From: JBCCJA01 sp039045975
Lineage (GTDB): Bacteria > Planctomycetota > Planctomycetia > Planctomycetales > Planctomycetaceae
Assembly: GCA_039045975.1 (NCBI GenBank)
Contig: JBCCJA010000075.1
Coordinates: 1 to 16,087, forward strand
Length of the DNA: 16,087 nucleotides
Direction: 5' to 3'
Positions within the stretch are counted from its first letter, which is position 1; each line of letters begins with the position of its first letter. The notes below the pieces were generated by a model. That model was given only the letters and a program-made list of their open reading frames with translations, did not search any database and was not told the DNA's origin. Positions 9,601-13,804 of the stretch are shown here, one piece after another. A program made the position numbers and the translations under genes.

Positions 9601-10013
9601 GCGTGTGCGCTATTGATCAAAATGACGGCAACCCTCACACGGTCCTTGTACCGCAACCTCCGACGGGAGGATGGTCTCCAAATTCGATAATCAATGCCCT
9701 GCCAAAGGGGAGCAGCATCGGCGTCCTCACGATAGTAGGGCACGGAAACCCTAGTGGCGGACAGTTTTTACCAACGGGCACAGCACTAAGCCCGGGATTC
9801 TTGTCACCTCTGAATCCACACTTTTCTCCAAACGCCACGGTTGTCTTAGCAGGTTGCAAGGTGGGGGCGTCCGGCTCGCCACAGATGGTACTCAACAACT
9901 GTCCGAATGTTGGATCCGTAGTTTCTTGCCCCGCAAACACACTATGGCCTCGTAGCCCCGGGAACCTGCCTTACGGGGCTAACGGAACCCCGTTCAACAC
10001 AACAACAAGATGA
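609..10013 (+). CDS. Giant secreted RHS/YD-repeat polymorphic toxin with RTX repeats and an embedded IgGFc-binding-type domain
   Basis: The product has 3134 residues. The GTG start at 609 is the only usual start codon in the 60 bases after the upstream in-frame TGA at 549-551, and it has no clear Shine-Dalgarno sequence. Domains in order: basic N-terminus with LEARVMLS at 56-63 (LEPR-XLL-like); RTX glycine/aspartate repeats 120-460; dockerin-like EF-hand DLTGDG at 477-482; Ig/cadherin-like sandwich about 812-905; SdrD/carboxypeptidase-regulatory-like sandwich about 907-1000; further beta domains to 1370; YD repeats 1450-1672; IgGFc-binding-type domain 1673-2125; YD repeats 2135-2840; RHS core 2846-2950; variable tip 2951-3134. 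RHS proteins build a hollow beta shell that encloses the C-terminal toxin until delivery. Surface display or secretion is inferred from the N-terminal half. The stop overlaps the next gene by 4 bases. Base composition changes along the gene, suggesting a mosaic. Family call is firm; the toxin role is inferred. Confidence 0.93.
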   Translation: MSKNAVVSGSSTRRRNARPVSLPAWLNSFVPAPGPRAGRPRRSRRSRKVPETAVPLEARVMLSGYTTAFDTGTGELTVTGTSGADTLTVLDVGGYVAIDDGSTTVSTGHQVAAVTGLIVNAGDGNDVITVDASLGTITATLLGEAGDDTLTGGSGDDVIKGGAGADALSGGDGDDVLNYDSDDATLGSLDGGGGHDEAETDWHAAAVTLAIAGTDLEVINGTQQDDVLDATGVTYSVTLKGGGGADVLIGGDGDDTLEYDNDDATLGTLDGGAGYDVAQTHAYTAAAVTVDVSTTSGLEEIRGTNQEDVLDASGVAYDVILIGRGGADTLIGGDGDDTLVFDEHDVANGLLLGGGGYDTAERQSWGVGAISITLAGTGIESVSASRFGDTLDATGTTESVLLDGYSGDDVLIGGSAADTLSGAGGNDFLAGGAGDDTLTGGGGLDTYRFEKGWGDDHVTLFSIGETLELAGFDASYDLTGDGVFDEADVAALAVEVSSPTSVTGNGVVLDFGGGDVLTIDLNYHAYLPEVLAGVTVVGTGATDLLEGDRFATVRIGAPTFPAGDGPRFVRIDLNPAFDTTATGSAAEDAFTIAVEETDPLSPLFGQPVTVFSLTGDDATFDAGAVRYDGAAVEIAIDAVDAFVAPRLVYRLINGDADEGSTVAITAVTTWRDADDAEVPPTFPAAAPSTPGDAVDLLDFAPSSALTAVVSNVRYDTTSGAYTAELSVRNDGPTPLGRRAVAVLENLPTGVTVTNASGTDGGGNAYFTLTDAVPSGGLAVGQTSGVVLVEIDNPDEVRFDFDVTLYDAGANAAPVLSLPTGTSYIGLVGSVIEIPFDVTDADGDRTTVRIADVTGGELPNFTFDPGGMLTVRPAPGQEGNFTFDFVASDGTAMTRQTVTLDVNTDAATSTRLRGSVLDTASTAIAGITIELAEVHFDVNGEVTGNTVLLSTTTNSAGVFTLDSGDSNQWVGGATAAPDLTNKTLTVFINGLVFTDPDDLFAVDPTFPFIAERVDLLLGRAIYLDAFNDVVRPIYLPAIDTVSTVKNVIDADTTEYENASLEATITFDNNSDPQLTDPGIDVSITEVPPDVTPAALPSWANPGLVVTIQPGDIEFSEPAALTLPNTGRYGAGTVLELWSINPNTGDFDMVGTGEVSADETVIETITGGVITSSWHFFAITDLDTIADNNHDPTCANCPTDPPTTAPATSRVHLFDGGLIETHRLTPYSAGGGQAASSLRHESQRSAPRGGVQFALEPETGTSFANGTTFEAYVVAKATFTRGGKEFLSKDIGTASFAAQREGESAWVVDVTDSDFVENFFLRGGIYGELSSATTGTYDYVLEVGLVRIVDGQRVGSLDEISGKTHIVNSLESPFGNGWGTTGLYEVVENPDGSVLLHDGAQIVYFEKTETGYSPSPGDFSTLAKDPVSGLYSRTLVNGTVQQFGAAGKITTSTDRNGNTTEYLYDTEGVITKITDPFGLETLFTVSGRRVTKITDPAGRETGLAYDAEGNLSAISDPDSSTRSFTYDAQARMTAEENELGYSESVTYDEHGRVSDAERKDESRLSYSAADYFGLEQFDETPEFTKEDVIRLVEEPPAAFVDANGNVTEYRLEASGQYVERRDGVTGFGIKTRDARQLTTLSTDRRGIPTFYEYDADGNITKITESLVSGGQSTSDHSGRDFWLTLPPNDPFTPAQQNEYRLFITASAAASGTVTIPGTGFSSSFTVTAGGSTEVILPDGAIPGLNNTVADIGVRVISDNDISVFATSTHAYSDTQGNPVFESTDGFQAYPIDSLGTDYVIQSAENWTGIDVYSGTQFAVVASEDSTSVTIVLSDDAMNYYLDENYNDVFEVVRPAGQPFTVILDEGEVFLLQNVGGAGADLTGSSVISDKPVAVIGGHRGGGQIGGAGESYSHQVEQIPPVSNWGNRYFTIPLEAPALDSQGDPIGGEWYRILAATNGTEVRLDGVLAATIDRGQYHDVFLYDATEITGSESILVSQFSVENGAPPGYTGVFTVAIDRFSLILPSVDNFFDSYQITTPNGFDNHRIGLVVPTADIGSVRIDGVLVDPAEFTAHATAGYSTASVALPADGAYAVTADSPFGLTVYGFDDGPNHDWARSYGYTGGRAFNISQVQTAVRTYTYDSQFSQLLTATDELGRQTVNTIDPTNGNILTTRQIIGEDDTDPGNSETDDLVTTYSYTLFGLVDAMTDPLGRTTDYVYDFDLDAGGNLLGTPTLNAAEGDRGHLVQMIGPDPDGVTGPQSPPVTSYEYDLAGNQTAVVDPLGRRTEFTYDAVGRVLSTRQVVGQDDRTSSEIDDPLTEFAYDLRGNLLMTTDPLGRRTTYQYDAMDRLVKTVEVDPDGHNADGTGPLESAFVTTYAYDATGNLAATTDANGHTTTHTYDARNRLVSSTDPDGGVTSYAYDADDNLTALTDPRGNTTTYTYDARDRLLTETDPLGSVTTYVYDAADNLIEMTDRLGRVTRYTYDEVDRLTEELWLDVDTTTVLNDVDYAYDRASRLTAVEDDFSSFTYTYDDLDRVTQIDQTGTPGLPDVVLDYTYDLVGNVLSVTDTVAGTAGATTAYLYDDLDRVTRITQDGVNVEEKRADYVYDVTSQLKSISRFADIAGTLGVADSEFTYDDRFQLTDLDHKDPADAVLAFYDFTYDDEGRITRLADIDGATDYAYDDRDQLTGADRDAADARGDEDYEYDINGNRINTGYQNGANNRLLSDGIYNYEYDDEGNRTKKTDIATGDYEVFEWDHRNRLVGVSSYSSGGILLGEVQYTYDIFGRLITRDRFGSGGAIEDELAFAYDGNQIILQFDGAGTQESRFLWGPGIDQLLAEETATETRWALTDHLGTIRDVVVRDAGTGNIAIAEHRLYDSYGNVISGAPAGEVFFGFTGKLFDTTTGLQNNLHRWYDASVGRWVSEDPIGFDGGDQNLSSYVWNLPIRFVDGFGLSGHPGGRPGAGGPRPNPNIPTPTATGGANVIIYPGATTSDPTNMFKCGVCAIDQNDGNPHTVLVPQPPTGGWSPNSIINALPKGSSIGVLTIVGHGNPSGGQFLPTGTALSPGFLSPLNPHFSPNATVVLAGCKVGASGSPQMVLNNCPNVGSVVSCPANTLWPRSPGNLPYGANGTPFNTTTR
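771..797 (+). other. LEPR-XLL-like N-terminal sorting motif
   Basis: Residues 55-63 read PLEARVMLS, close to the Leu-Glu-Pro-Arg-x-Leu-Leu consensus found after a basic N-terminal stretch in giant planctomycete exported proteins. Here the basic stretch is residues 12-48, rich in Arg. The Pro-to-Ala change is a common variant in my recollection. There is no ordinary hydrophobic Sec signal peptide before it. The motif supports both the planctomycete assignment and export of the protein; its exact mechanism is not known to me. Confidence 0.7.
966..1990 (+). repeat. RTX-type calcium-binding repeat array arranged in about 80-residue modules
   Basis: Residues 120-460 contain many GGxGxD-type nonapeptides such as GGDGDDTL and GGAGDDTL, the hallmark of calcium-binding beta-rolls in RTX proteins. 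The array is not a simple run. Three longer modules repeat at about 80-82 residues, beginning near 1152, 1392 and 1638. Each has a D-x-ATLG-x-LDGG-like opening, a beta strand pair, a (D/E)DVLDA(T/S)G core and a closing GGDGDDTL roll. The third module is the most diverged. Calcium-dependent folding after export is the known behaviour of this repeat class. Confidence 0.85.
4957..5619 (+). repeat. First YD-repeat block (diverged)
   Basis: Residues about 1450-1672 carry YD repeats, for example TEYLYDTEGVITKITDPFG, LAYDAEGNLSAISDPD and FYEYDADGNITKITES. They are spaced irregularly and interrupted by a non-repeat stretch near residues 1565-1640. YD repeats form the beta shell of RHS and tripartite toxins. 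This block is less GC-rich than the second one and is separated from it by the IgGFc-binding-type domain. Confidence 0.85.
5625..6985 (+). other. IgGFc-binding-protein-type domain inserted between YD-repeat blocks
   Basis: Residues about 1673-2125 match the layout I know for the IgGFc-binding protein N-terminal domain family (PF17517). The opening is GRDFWLTLPPND, followed by LFITASAAASGTVTIPG, then IGVRVISDNDISVFATSTHA, then a STDGFQAYPIDSLGTDYVI element and a FAVVASEDSTSVTIVLSD element. A later element reads DKPVAVIGGHRGG and the end has LTVYGF. The family is found in metazoan mucus proteins and in many bacterial surface proteins; its bacterial ligand is generally unknown. Position between two YD blocks is unusual: it would protrude from or cap the RHS shell. 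Assignment rests on motif order read by eye. Confidence 0.75.
7011..9140 (+). repeat. Second, long YD-repeat block
   Basis: Residues about 2135-2840 hold dense YD repeats at roughly 20-residue spacing, such as YTYDARDRLLTETDPLG and YAYDATGNLAATTDANG. The DNA is very GC-rich and internally repetitive (many TACGACG cores), which makes it a good substrate for homologous recombination with the downstream orphan and the fragment at 13070. Positions 7981-8090 are the part copied in that fragment. Confidence 0.95.
9144..9458 (+). other. RHS-repeat-associated core domain and cleavage-site region
   Basis: Residues 2846-2950 hold TDHLGTIRDV, then FGFTGKLFDTTTGLQNN and RWYDASVGRWVSEDPIGF, the standard RHS core signature. 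The region ends PIRFVDGFGL. The usual self-cleavage junction is P-x-x-x-x-D-P-x-G-L, with Asp residues acting as an aspartyl-protease-like site. Here the Pro after Asp is replaced by Gly, so cleavage may be altered. The toxin tip begins right after Leu 2950. Confidence 0.88.
9459..10010 (+). other. Variable C-terminal tip with a caspase-like His/Cys pair (predicted toxin)
   Basis: The last 184 residues (2951-3134) follow the RHS core and are less GC-rich than the core, as expected for an exchangeable toxin tip. After a Gly/Pro linker, a hydrophobic strand leads into LTIVGHGNPSGG (His 3045), and 38 residues later VVLAGCKVGASG (Cys 3083), followed by CPNVGSVVSC. A strand-His-Gly then strand-x-Cys order is the catalytic layout of clan CD peptidases (caspases, CHAT, C80, DUF4347). 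I therefore propose a caspase-like peptidase, but the match is by motif only; other small alpha/beta folds could show the same pattern. A CxxC (KCGVC) near residue 3000 is an extra feature. Confidence 0.5.
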
Positions 10014-10489
10014 AAACAGAGAAAGCAAAAAATGGTAAGTGGCGATCGGCGATAGCTGTTGCCGCTGGAGTTGGCACGTTGGCTGTTTTGCATACTTTTT
10101 GGACGACATCTGTGCCGCCGGACAGTCCAGTGGAGGTAATTTCAGACGACCTCAGGAGATCCGACAAGCTGCTGGCTTCGATGCTCATCGATGAAGAATT
10201 AGTGTCCCGACCCGTCGATGCGAAGTCACTAATGATTTGGTTCGAAGAGCTTGATTTTTCACGCAAAGGCTTTCGCAACAAGGACCTCGGGATTGCTTTC
10301 GCCGAGCTGATATCGATATCGGCGTTTGATAATAACGGAAGACTTGTCATGGCTGCTGACTTTGGCCCAGGCCTGCTTATTATTCGCAAAAGCAGCAGCC
10401 TCTCTGCCGAGCGAGAAATTGATTACGATTTTGACGACATCTCGGTATGGTCGACAGCTAGAGATGAGATATTCGGGAAAACTCAGTGA
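10010..10489 (+). CDS. Small membrane-anchored protein, candidate immunity protein for the first tip
   Basis: The product has 159 residues. Its ATG at 10010 overlaps the RHS stop as ATGA, a layout that usually means translational coupling. Residues 1-12 are basic and 13-30 form a hydrophobic helix (WRSAIAVAAGVGTLAVLHTF), so it is most likely a single-pass protein with its bulk outside the cytoplasm, or a signal-anchored one. The remainder is acidic and soluble-looking (ISDDLRRSDKLLASMLIDEE; DIDYDFDD-like end). I recognise no family. The tight link to a variable RHS tip, small size, acidic character and lower GC than the RHS core are the usual signs of an immunity gene. An alternative is a small accessory or folding factor. 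Confidence 0.7.
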   Translation: MKTEKAKNGKWRSAIAVAAGVGTLAVLHTFWTTSVPPDSPVEVISDDLRRSDKLLASMLIDEELVSRPVDAKSLMIWFEELDFSRKGFRNKDLGIAFAELISISAFDNNGRLVMAADFGPGLLIIRKSSSLSAEREIDYDFDDISVWSTARDEIFGKTQ

Positions 10490-10508
10490 GTAGTATCGCA
10501 TCTACCTT

Positions 10509-10545
10509 CCGCCGGGTGCCACTGCCCGGCTCGCCCGGCAGTGCC
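10509..10545. repeat. REP-like hairpin element between the first cassette and the orphan RHS
   Basis: Two mutually exclusive hairpins overlap: GCCGGG (10511-10516) with CCCGGC (10525-10530), and CACTGCC (10520-10526) with GGCAGTG (10537-10543). Its first 12 bases, CCGCCGGGTGCC (10509-10520), recur exactly at 12940-12951 after the second cassette. I recall similar GGGTGCCACTG...CAGTG elements scattered in planctomycete genomes. It starts 20 bases after the stop of the candidate immunity gene and could also act as a transcription terminator, though no T-run follows. The orphan RHS frame opens 14 bases downstream. Confidence 0.6.
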
Positions 10546-10624
10546 GACTGACGAGTGACTCACATACGACGAGAACGACCGCCTGCTCTCGACCGACACG
10601 ACCGGCTCGGCCTCGCTGCCCGAC

Positions 10625-12424
10625 GTGGTGCTGACGAACGACTACGACATCCGCGGCCTACGGATCGGGCTGGAGGCGGCCGTCGACGGCGCCGCCGACT
10701 TCGCGAACGCCTACGGCTACGACGACCGAGGGTTCCTGACGTCGCTCACCCAGACCGGCACGGCCGCCGGCGTGAGCGACAAACACGTCACCTTCGCCTA
10801 CGACGACCAGCGCCGGCTCACCTCCCTCAGCCGCTTCGCCGACGCCGCCGGGACCCTCCGGGTCTCTGATACGAATTACGTGTTCGACGACGAGTCACAG
10901 CTCACGTCGCTGACGCACACCGACCACACCGGGTCGGCCACGCTCCACGGCTACACGTTCACCTACGACGACCGTGGCCGGCTGACCGGGATGACCAGCC
11001 CCGACGGGACGGTCGACTACGACTACGACTACGCCGGCCAACTGACGGCCGCCGACCACAGCACGCTGACCGACGAGTCGTACGCCTACGACGACACGGG
11101 TAACCGGACGACGGTGACCAACGACGACGGCTCGGCGAGCTACACGACGACCGCCAACAACCGTCTGCAGTCGGACGGCACCTACTCGTACCTCTACGAC
11201 GCCGAGGGCAACCGCACACGCAAGACGACGATCGCGACCGGTGACTACGTCGAATACGCCTGGGACCACCGCAACCGAATGACCTCGGCCACGTTCTACG
11301 ACAGCCTCGGCGTGGCGACGAAGGCCGTCACTTACACCTACGACGCGTTCGACCGCCGCATCGGCAAGAGCGTTGACGATAACGGCGATGCGACGACCGA
11401 CCGCGAGTATCGCTACGTCTACGACAGCGGCCCGGCGAAAGGCGGTCTCGACGACGTCGTGCTCACGTTCGACGGAGCGGGCAACGTGCTGACCCGCCAC
11501 CTGCACGGCCCGGGCTTGGACAACATCCTCGCCGTCGAGGACGTGGCGACGGGCGCCGTGCAGTGGGCCCTGACCGACCACCTCGGCAGCGTCCGCGGCT
11601 GGGCCGAGTACGACGGCCTCATCGACACGACGACCATCACCGCGACGGCGACGTTCGACAGCTACGGCATCCTGCTGAGCACGACCGGATCGACCCCCGA
11701 CGTCGGGTTCGCCTACGGCTACACCGGCCAGGAATGGGACGCCGACATCGGCCTGAGCTACTACTACGCGAGGTGGTATGATCCCACCGTCGGCCGGTTC
11801 ATCAGCGAAGACCCGATCGGGTTTGCAGGAGGTGACGTGGATACCCAACGCTACATCGGAAATTCAGTAGTCACCGGACGTGACCCGAGTGGGCTCCAAA
11901 GTATCAACCCGTTCAACGAACATCAGATAGATGAGTGGAATCGTCGCCGTCATGCAAAAAAGAACAGAGACTTCGAAAAATCACTCGACAGGCTTCGTGG
12001 CGAATTAAATAAAGCGTGCTCGAAGTGTGCTCCTTGCGAAACAGGCCCTTCAGAGTGTGAAGGCCAAGTAGATGACATAATTAATGCAATTCGCAACGCA
12101 AATCGCGACTTGGTGAACGCAACAGGTGGGCCACGGTTTGTAGGACCAGGAAACTGTGAAGACTGCCAAGCTACACTCGGTCAGCACATCCGAAACGCAA
12201 CCGGCGGTCCCTTTACTTGGGAGAATGCGCAAAGTGACGGAGGAGGGTTAATCGGTAACGACCACAACTGGGTGGTCATTTCTATTCCCGGCTGTGACGG
12301 CTCAACATTTTGGCTAGATCTGTGGCAGGGTGGCCCACCTCTTTCTTCATCCGATAATTTTTGGGGTTACGGCGAAGAACCCCCGAGATGGTTTGGTGGC
12401 GGTAATTGGCCGAGGACTGGATAG
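10625..12424 (+). CDS. Orphan 5'-truncated RHS cassette with a distinct C-terminal tip
   Basis: From GTG 10625 the product is 599 residues, but YD-repeat homology already begins at 10559 (LTYDENDRLLS), straight after an in-frame TGA at 10556-10558. The true gene start is thus missing, and GTG 10625 lies inside a repeat without a Shine-Dalgarno sequence. It holds YD repeats, an RHS core (TDHLGSVRGW, YTGQEWDADIGLSYYYARWYD, SEDPIGF) and a near-canonical junction GRDPSGL ending at 11896. It then carries its own 175-residue tip. It shares the core plan with the main gene but differs at many sites, so it is not a fresh duplicate. Orphan RHS ends like this are known as reservoirs that can recombine into the full-length gene. 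Expression in place would need read-through or coupling from upstream. Confidence 0.85.
   Translation: MVLTNDYDIRGLRIGLEAAVDGAADFANAYGYDDRGFLTSLTQTGTAAGVSDKHVTFAYDDQRRLTSLSRFADAAGTLRVSDTNYVFDDESQLTSLTHTDHTGSATLHGYTFTYDDRGRLTGMTSPDGTVDYDYDYAGQLTAADHSTLTDESYAYDDTGNRTTVTNDDGSASYTTTANNRLQSDGTYSYLYDAEGNRTRKTTIATGDYVEYAWDHRNRMTSATFYDSLGVATKAVTYTYDAFDRRIGKSVDDNGDATTDREYRYVYDSGPAKGGLDDVVLTFDGAGNVLTRHLHGPGLDNILAVEDVATGAVQWALTDHLGSVRGWAEYDGLIDTTTITATATFDSYGILLSTTGSTPDVGFAYGYTGQEWDADIGLSYYYARWYDPTVGRFISEDPIGFAGGDVDTQRYIGNSVVTGRDPSGLQSINPFNEHQIDEWNRRRHAKKNRDFEKSLDRLRGELNKACSKCAPCETGPSECEGQVDDIINAIRNANRDLVNATGGPRFVGPGNCEDCQATLGQHIRNATGGPFTWENAQSDGGGLIGNDHNWVVISIPGCDGSTFWLDLWQGGPPLSSSDNFWGYGEEPPRWFGGGNWPRTG
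11897..12421 (+). other. Second variable tip with Cys/His/Asp order (predicted papain- or transglutaminase-like toxin)
   Basis: The DNA after 11896 is clearly less GC-rich than the RHS core. The 175-residue tip begins with a charged helical stretch (WNRRRHAKKNRDFEKSLDRL), then a Cys cluster CSKCAPCETGPSEC. A short repeat, NATGGP, occurs twice. Candidate catalytic residues are Cys at 12155 or 12164 (GNCEDCQATLGQH), His at 12263 (NDHNWVVISIP) and Asp at 12317 (FWLDLWQGG). Cys, then His-x-Trp on a strand, then Asp on the next strand is the order of papain-like and transglutaminase-like folds. This is a motif reading, not a database match. The Cys cluster could instead bind metal. Confidence 0.45.
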
Positions 12425-12915
12425 TGAAAAGTTCCCAAGCCACCGCAGCCTCCCAACCTCTGAGGCTTATTTTGTGCGCATTTTTTGGGGCTGTTCTGTG
12501 GTGTGTGGTTAGAACTGCGACCACGGAGCCGGCAAAGGCAAAGACGACCCTTAATTTAGAATGTAGGGAGAACCTGAAGGGCATCAGGTCTGCGATTGGT
12601 CTGGCCGAGACATATTCAACAAAAGTTGACAGCCTACCTATTTTTCATGGTACGGGTCGCTCCGGAACAAAGCTTTGGTGTGTTTTTCATGGCAAGCCAG
12701 CAATCACGCTGCTTTCGCGTCCGGTCGCTTGTGAGCTTGACAATGGAGTGCTGCTGATTGCAATCCATGATCCAGATTTCTTACATGACTGGGGTCAAGG
12801 CCCGTGGGCCATGAGCATCGGTGCCAATGGCCGTATTTATAAATTTCCTGTTGATGACCTGGAGGAGTACCGCCAATGGTACGATAGGGTGGTTTCAGCA
12901 GACGTTGTTAATTAG
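12424..12915 (+). CDS. Small membrane-anchored protein, candidate immunity protein for the second tip
   Basis: I choose GTG 12424, which shares its G with the TAG stop of the orphan RHS (TAGTG). A GAGGA at 12412-12416 lies 7 bases upstream, an ideal Shine-Dalgarno position. An in-frame TTG at 12406 would add six residues but has no better signal. The 163-residue product has a hydrophobic helix at about residues 13-28 (LRLILCAFFGAVLWCVV), then a soluble domain with HDPDFLHDWGQGPWAMSIGANG and an acidic end (DDLEEYRQWYDR). I do not recognise the family; the end somewhat resembles type II pseudopilin C-termini (D-x-WGxP-like, I-x-SxGxDG-like). Its position after a variable tip, lower GC and anchor match the first candidate immunity gene, although the two sequences are unrelated. 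Confidence 0.7.
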   Translation: MKSSQATAASQPLRLILCAFFGAVLWCVVRTATTEPAKAKTTLNLECRENLKGIRSAIGLAETYSTKVDSLPIFHGTGRSGTKLWCVFHGKPAITLLSRPVACELDNGVLLIAIHDPDFLHDWGQGPWAMSIGANGRIYKFPVDDLEEYRQWYDRVVSADVVN

Positions 12916-12925
12916 TATTTTATCA

Positions 12926-12999
12926 CCGGGCGCCGCTACCCGCCGGGTGCCCCAGCCATCATCGATCACCCGGGTGGTCCGGCCGTCGCGACGGCCGGA
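12926..12999. repeat. Second REP-like cluster: three inverted repeats in 74 bases
   Basis: GGGCGCC (12928-12934) pairs with GGTGCCC (12946-12952) allowing one G-T. CACCCGGGTG (12967-12976) is a 10-base palindrome. A perfect 22-base palindrome spans 12978-12999 with centre GTCGCGAC. The block starts 11 bases after the stop of the second candidate immunity gene and includes the 12-base CCGCCGGGTGCC shared with the first REP-like element. It separates the second cassette from the decayed RHS scrap, mirroring the first element. It may be a terminator, a REP element or a recombination scar. Confidence 0.6.
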
Positions 13000-13069
13000 T
13001 CGCGAAGCGACAGGATGCCGCGACGTGCGGGTTGCTCGATCTCATGGCGTTCCGCGATCTGACAGGCCC

Positions 13070-13250
13070 GTCTACGACGCGGCCGACAATCTGATCGAGA
13101 TGACCGACCGGCTCGGCCGCGTGACGCGGTACACTTGTGACGAGATCGACCAGCTCACCGAAGAACTGTGACTCGGCGTGGATGCCCCACTGTCCTCAGC
13201 GACATCGATTATGCGCACGGCAAGGCCGGCTTGGTGACGCGTTCGGACGG
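13070..13250 (+). pseudogene. Decayed RHS/YD-repeat fragment
   Basis: Positions 13071-13180 align without gaps to 7981-8090 of the main RHS gene with 102 of 110 bases identical by my count. The frame reads VYDAADNLIEMTDRLGRVTR and then stops at TGA 13169-13171, where the main gene has TGG. Beyond the stop, similarity continues with one missing base near 13192 (frameshift) to about 13250 and then fades. A Tyr in the YD repeat has become Cys. No start codon or ribosome binding site precedes it. It is a dead remnant, probably of a further orphan cassette whose tip and immunity gene were lost. Confidence 0.85.
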
Positions 13251-13804
13251 GCTGGCGAACGCTGGTGACGTCCGTGGCCTGTCGTTCGGGTTCTGTGTGC
13301 CGAACGAAAGAGTTCCGAATGGATAGTCGTCGTGGTCCTTAATGTCGTCGGGTGATACTCGCGATCGCACGGTTTGCGGCTTGCCGCGTCAGACTGTTGC
13401 AGAGTCGAAACGTGGGGACTGCTCTCGTTCGGATGATTCTTTGACGACTCCGAATATGAAAAACGCGATACGGACAGGACCGGGTGGTTCGAGACTTTAA
13501 GGCCTCGCAAAACATGGCCCCCCCGGGGCGGTGTCGCGAATGTGTCCGTCGCTGCGGGCGGCGAGGCGGAGTGAGGTCGGTGGGGCATGGGTGGCGGGAA
13601 CGGGGCGACGCGGTGCGGGCTGCGACGGCGGACGTCTCGGGGAGGCCGTTGTCGTCGCGGGGGACGGGATGACGACGTCGTGTTCGCAAACAAATCGGGC
13701 CCGCGCGCCCGCGGGCGCGCGACGAAGGGGCCGTGTGGCTACCGTGGTCGGGCTCGACTCCTTGGCCACTTTCGTTGGCATTTCTAGCCACATGCCGTCC
13801 TCTT
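13251..13804. other. Intergenic region between the RHS remnant and the unknown large gene
   Basis: I see no gene I can support in these roughly 550 bases. Frames on both strands are short or arginine/serine/proline-rich, typical of non-coding GC-rich DNA. The part 13290-13500 is less GC-rich and includes a small hairpin GCGGC-TT-GCCGC (13376-13387). From 13510 the DNA becomes strongly G-rich on the plus strand. A 20-base perfect palindrome lies at 13702-13721. A promoter for the downstream gene should be here; TTGACG at 13441-13446 is the only attractive -35 hexamer, but no -10 sits at the right distance. Confidence 0.4.
13702..13721. repeat. Perfect 20-bp GC-only palindrome
   Basis: The 20 bases from 13702 to 13721 are a perfect inverted repeat with centre CCCGCGGG and alternating CG flanks. 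It lies about 84 bases upstream of the chosen start of the unknown large gene. It could be an operator, a hairpin in the leader, or a chance product of extreme GC content. Confidence 0.5.

Noticed and set aside
10555..10869. A 104-codon plus-strand frame overlapping the start of the orphan RHS
   Set aside because: Its product is Arg/Pro-rich and the overlapping frame shows clear YD repeats, so it is an out-of-frame shadow.
13441..13472. TTGACG followed by GATACG as a possible promoter for the large gene
   Set aside because: The spacing is 20 bases, too long for a standard promoter, and the site is over 330 bases from the chosen start.
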